Assembly: GCF_000744835.1 (NCBI RefSeq)
Contig: NZ_JQMS01000001.1
Location: forward strand, 1,798,001-1,862,000
DNA from: Flavobacterium sp. 83
GTDB lineage: Bacteria > Bacteroidota > Bacteroidia > Flavobacteriales > Flavobacteriaceae
Reading direction: 5' to 3'
DNA: 64,000 bases
Notes under the pieces: generated by a model
What the model saw: the letters and a program-made list of their open reading frames with translations, nothing else
What the model was told of the DNA's origin: nothing
Databases searched by the model: none
Position numbers and translations under genes: made by a program
In this document: positions 61,831 to 64,000 of the stretch, one piece after another
Layout: the number at the start of each line of letters is the position of its first letter
How positions within the stretch are numbered: the stretch's first letter is position 1

Positions 61831-61848
61831 TGCTATAACTACTTTTCA

Positions 61849-62619
61849 ATGAAAATCATTCCCGAAATACTTTTAGACGATTACAAAAAAAACTTCCCAA
61901 AAGGATTAGAAGATAAATTTGATGCGTTGCATGATGCTGAAATATCCAATGATTCGTTTAGTTTTTATACCTCAGTTGCATCTGTTTTTTCGAGTAAAAT
62001 AGAAGGTGAGGAAATAGAATTGGATTCGTATGTAAAGCATAAACGATTTGGAATTGAATTTCTTCCAGATTACACCAAGAAAATTGATGATTTGTACAAC
62101 GCTTATTCTTTTGCAAAAATAAATTCATTAAATAAAACCAGTATTGCCGAAGCGCATAAACTTTTAGGAAAACATATAGTGACAAAGCATCAGCAAGGAA
62201 AACATCGAATTCATAACATGTTCGTAACTACTGATGATGGACGAATAGAATATGTAGCGGCGCTTCCTCATCAGGTAAATGAAGAGATGAATGCCTTTTA
62301 TGAAGACGTAGAAAGTTTACTCAAAATGGAATTAATTTTCCAGGAGGTTTTTTACTATGCCAGTTTAATTCATTTAGTTTTCGTGAAAATACATCCTTGG
62401 GATGATGGCAACGGTCGTACTGGCAGACTATTGGAAAAATGGTTTTTATCGGAGAAACTTGGTGAGAAAACTTGGTTTGTTCAAAGTGAAAAAAACTATT
62501 ATCAGAACCATCAATTGTATTATTCTAATCTTAGAAGGTTGGGACTGGAATATGAATCTCTGGATTATGCTAAAGCAATGCCTTTTCTGGAAATGTTGCC
62601 AAAGTCATTGCTTTTGTAA
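61849..62619 (+). CDS. Fic family protein (class II, with inhibitory helix)
   Basis: 256 residues from ATG 61849. The Fic core has H182 in VKIHPWDDGNGRTGRLLEKW, matching HxFxxGNGRxxR. The inhibitory motif (S/T)xxxE(G/N) appears as SSKIEGEE (48-55, E52), N-terminal to the core, which is class II. The flap region is HRIHNMFVTTDDGRIEY. Fic proteins add AMP or other nucleotides to protein hydroxyls; class II members are auto-inhibited. No separate antitoxin gene is present, as expected for this class. The target is unknown. The stop is 41 nt from the exonuclease start. Confidence 0.93.
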   Translation: MKIIPEILLDDYKKNFPKGLEDKFDALHDAEISNDSFSFYTSVASVFSSKIEGEEIELDSYVKHKRFGIEFLPDYTKKIDDLYNAYSFAKINSLNKTSIAEAHKLLGKHIVTKHQQGKHRIHNMFVTTDDGRIEYVAALPHQVNEEMNAFYEDVESLLKMELIFQEVFYYASLIHLVFVKIHPWDDGNGRTGRLLEKWFLSEKLGEKTWFVQSEKNYYQNHQLYYSNLRRLGLEYESLDYAKAMPFLEMLPKSLLL

Positions 62620-62661
62620 ATCTGAAATCAAAAATCGTTAATCCTAAATCTGAAATCAAAA
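62618..62661. repeat. Direct repeat AAATCTGAAATCAAAA spanning the fic/exonuclease junction
   Basis: Two copies, 62618-62633 and 62646-62661, with AATCGTTAATCCT-like sequence between. They fill the whole gap, overlapping the fic stop codon and the first A of the exonuclease ATG. Related AAATC..GTTAATTC sequence occurs before the LemA stop region at about 4970. Confidence 0.6.
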
Positions 62662-63143
62662 TGACCTTTACTGCAATAGATTTTGAAACCGCAACAGCAT
62701 TCCATCCTTGCTCTGTAGGTATTGTGACCGTAGAAAACGGAATAATTGTAGATGAGTTTGTCAGTTTAATCAAACCGCCAAATAATCTGTATTCTCCTTT
62801 TACGATTCAAGTGCATGGAATATATCCACGCGATACAGTAAATGCAAAGTCATTCGCACAAGTATATCCTGAAATTCAAAAAAGACTGCAAAATAGAGTG
62901 GTTGTAGCTCATAATGAAAGTTTTGACAGAAATGTTCTGGCTAAATCAATGGCGCTTTATAATTTGGATTATGCTGATTTGAATATCGCTTCTCGTTGGG
63001 AATGTACAGTGAAAATTTATAAAGCCAAAGGATTAAAACCAACCAAATTAAGTGATTGCTGCCGAGAAATGAAAATACAATTAAATCATCACGAAGCGTT
63101 ATCTGATGCTCGGGCTTGTGCTAAATTGTATTTATTGAAATAA
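62661..63143 (+). CDS. 3'-5' exonuclease (DEDDh, DnaQ-like)
   Basis: 160 residues. ExoI is MTFTAIDFETATAF with D7 and E9; ExoII is VVAHNESFDRNVL; ExoIII is LNHHEALSDARACAKLY with the DEDDh histidine and final Asp. It is a stand-alone epsilon-like exonuclease, similar to DNA polymerase III epsilon-type repair or RNA-processing exonucleases. It follows fic after a repeat-filled gap and precedes a DUF2851 gene by 54 bp. Confidence 0.92.
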   Translation: MTFTAIDFETATAFHPCSVGIVTVENGIIVDEFVSLIKPPNNLYSPFTIQVHGIYPRDTVNAKSFAQVYPEIQKRLQNRVVVAHNESFDRNVLAKSMALYNLDYADLNIASRWECTVKIYKAKGLKPTKLSDCCREMKIQLNHHEALSDARACAKLYLLK

Positions 63144-63197
63144 ATTTCTTTCATTTCTATTTTTTTATTACTTTAGTCTTTCATCTAAAGTTTTAAA

Positions 63198-64000
63198 ATG
63201 AAAGAAGATTTTCTCCATTACCTCTGGAAGTTCAAGAAGTTCGATACTTTGAATTTGAAAACGTTCAATAATGAAGAAATTACAATTATCAATGCAGGTC
63301 AATATTTGGAACTAGCGGGTCCTGATTTCTTCAATGCTCAAATCACTATTGACAATCAAAAATGGGCTGGTAACGTTGAAATTCATCTTAAATCTTCGGA
63401 TTGGTATGTACATCATCACGAAAAAGACGCAGGTTATGAAAATGTAATTTTGCATGTAGTTTGGGAACATGATACTGAGATTTTTAGAAGTAACAATTCT
63501 GAAATTCCAGTTTTAGAACTCAAAAAATATGTTGAAAAAGAAACGGTCGAAAATTATCAATCTTTAATGGCTCCTAAATCTTGGATTTTTTGCGAAAAGC
63601 AGCTAAAAGAGATTGACGAATTTGCTTTTGAAAACTGGCAAGAGCGTTTGTTTTTTGAACGTTTAGAACGGAAATCCCAACCTGTTTTTGATTTATTGGA
63701 ACAAACGAATAAAGATTGGGAAGCGGTTTTGTTTTGTCTTTTAGCAAAGAATTTTGGTTTAAATACAAATGGGGAAATCTTTTTAAAAATTGCGCAATCT
63801 ATTCCCTTTTCAATCATAAGAAAAGAAAGTTTTGAGGTTGAGAATCTGGAATCTTTAATTTTTGGAGCTTCTGGATTATTGGATTCAGAAAAGGAAGATA
63901 ATTATTTCAAAGATTTAAAATTTCGATATTTTTATTTGTTGCATAAATATCAAATAGAGAAAATTTGTATCGAACCCGTTCAGTTTTTTAAGCATCGTCC
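63198..64000 (+). CDS. DUF2851 family protein (start only)
   Basis: 267 codons visible from ATG 63198, running off the window. The family opening MKEDFLHYLWKFKKFDTLNL is present, with GPDFFNAQITIDNQKWAGNV, EIHLKSSDWYVHHHEKDAGY, VILHVVWEHD and APKSWIFCEKQLKEID. The G-D-F-x-N-A..W-x-G-N-V-E-I-H pattern is recognisably DUF2851, and the PD/N-A/E-I-H layout resembles a nuclease-like core. The function is unknown. The 3' end is outside the window. Confidence 0.87.
   Translation, partial: MKEDFLHYLWKFKKFDTLNLKTFNNEEITIINAGQYLELAGPDFFNAQITIDNQKWAGNVEIHLKSSDWYVHHHEKDAGYENVILHVVWEHDTEIFRSNNSEIPVLELKKYVEKETVENYQSLMAPKSWIFCEKQLKEIDEFAFENWQERLFFERLERKSQPVFDLLEQTNKDWEAVLFCLLAKNFGLNTNGEIFLKIAQSIPFSIIRKESFEVENLESLIFGASGLLDSEKEDNYFKDLKFRYFYLLHKYQIEKICIEPVQFFKHR

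Noticed and set aside
1..64000. tRNA, rRNA, CRISPR or insertion sequence
   Set aside because: No GTTCRA T-arm patterns in cloverleaf context, no regularly spaced direct repeats and no transposase-like frames were seen on either strand; reading by eye cannot exclude an atypical one.

Overview
The window reads as a chromosomal segment of a low-GC Bacteroidota, most likely a Flavobacterium or close relative. Several signs agree. Many genes have the Bacteroidota -7 box TAnnTTTG upstream, and leaders are A-rich without Shine-Dalgarno sites. One protein carries a T9SS type A sorting tail. Families such as GSCFA, DUF4230, DUF5522, DUF2851, the 'VGIGTTNP' surface proteins and the MbnP/MbnH pair are typical of the phylum. 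No rRNA, tRNA, CRISPR array or transposase was seen.

Layout. 1-3.6 kb: end of an uptake locus (PstS-like binding protein, TonB-dependent receptor, Rrf2 regulator). 3.6-7 kb: envelope operon M23 peptidase, MerR, LemA and two TPM proteins. 7.4-10 kb: alaS, which contains an in-frame copy of a dispersed repeat. 10-19.5 kb: lipoproteins, GSCFA/DUF4230, a long aromatic amino acid hydroxylase, a phytase-like esterase, a group III truncated globin, urocanase and DUF5522. 19.6-26 kb: an AT-rich surface-protein region with two tandem proteins in which an ice-binding (DUF3494) domain appears split, permuted and nested inside a jelly-roll, followed by a T9SS cargo protein. 26-29 kb: PLP desulfhydrase-like enzyme, glucosaminidase/LysM lipoprotein and hemL. 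29-38 kb: DUF4369, M61 peptidase, a four-gene operon headed by a DUF2089 regulator with a 34-bp palindrome at its promoter, a sterol-desaturase pseudogene, alkB, DoxX, an EamA transporter and DUF2721. 38-45 kb: htpG, lipocalin, OmpA, an orphan ABC ATPase, a Spy-like protein and a 604-residue protein of unknown function. 45.4-48.9 kb: a probable copper module (Cys-rich small protein, MbnP, di-heme MbnH, beta-barrel). 48.9-56 kb: lysS, lipB, rnhB, a putative porin and a cystathionine beta-synthase-like enzyme. 56.2-61.7 kb: a type III restriction-modification system with a divergent XRE regulator, plus a decayed WYL-regulator tail. 61.8-64 kb: Fic protein, DEDDh exonuclease and the start of a DUF2851 gene.

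The most unusual material falls into three groups. First, a family of long hairpin elements occurs at 7.2, 14.7, 46.8 and 50.8 kb. Their stems differ completely in sequence but still pair, and three share the loop GAGCTTCCTYYGGTCGC; all four lie in 5' regions of genes. Second, the two nested ice-binding/jelly-roll/fibre proteins. Third, several predicted palindromic operators lie on or beside -7/-33 promoter elements (DUF2089, XRE/mod, Rrf2). Two genes appear to have leaderless or near-leaderless transcripts with GTG or TTG starts.
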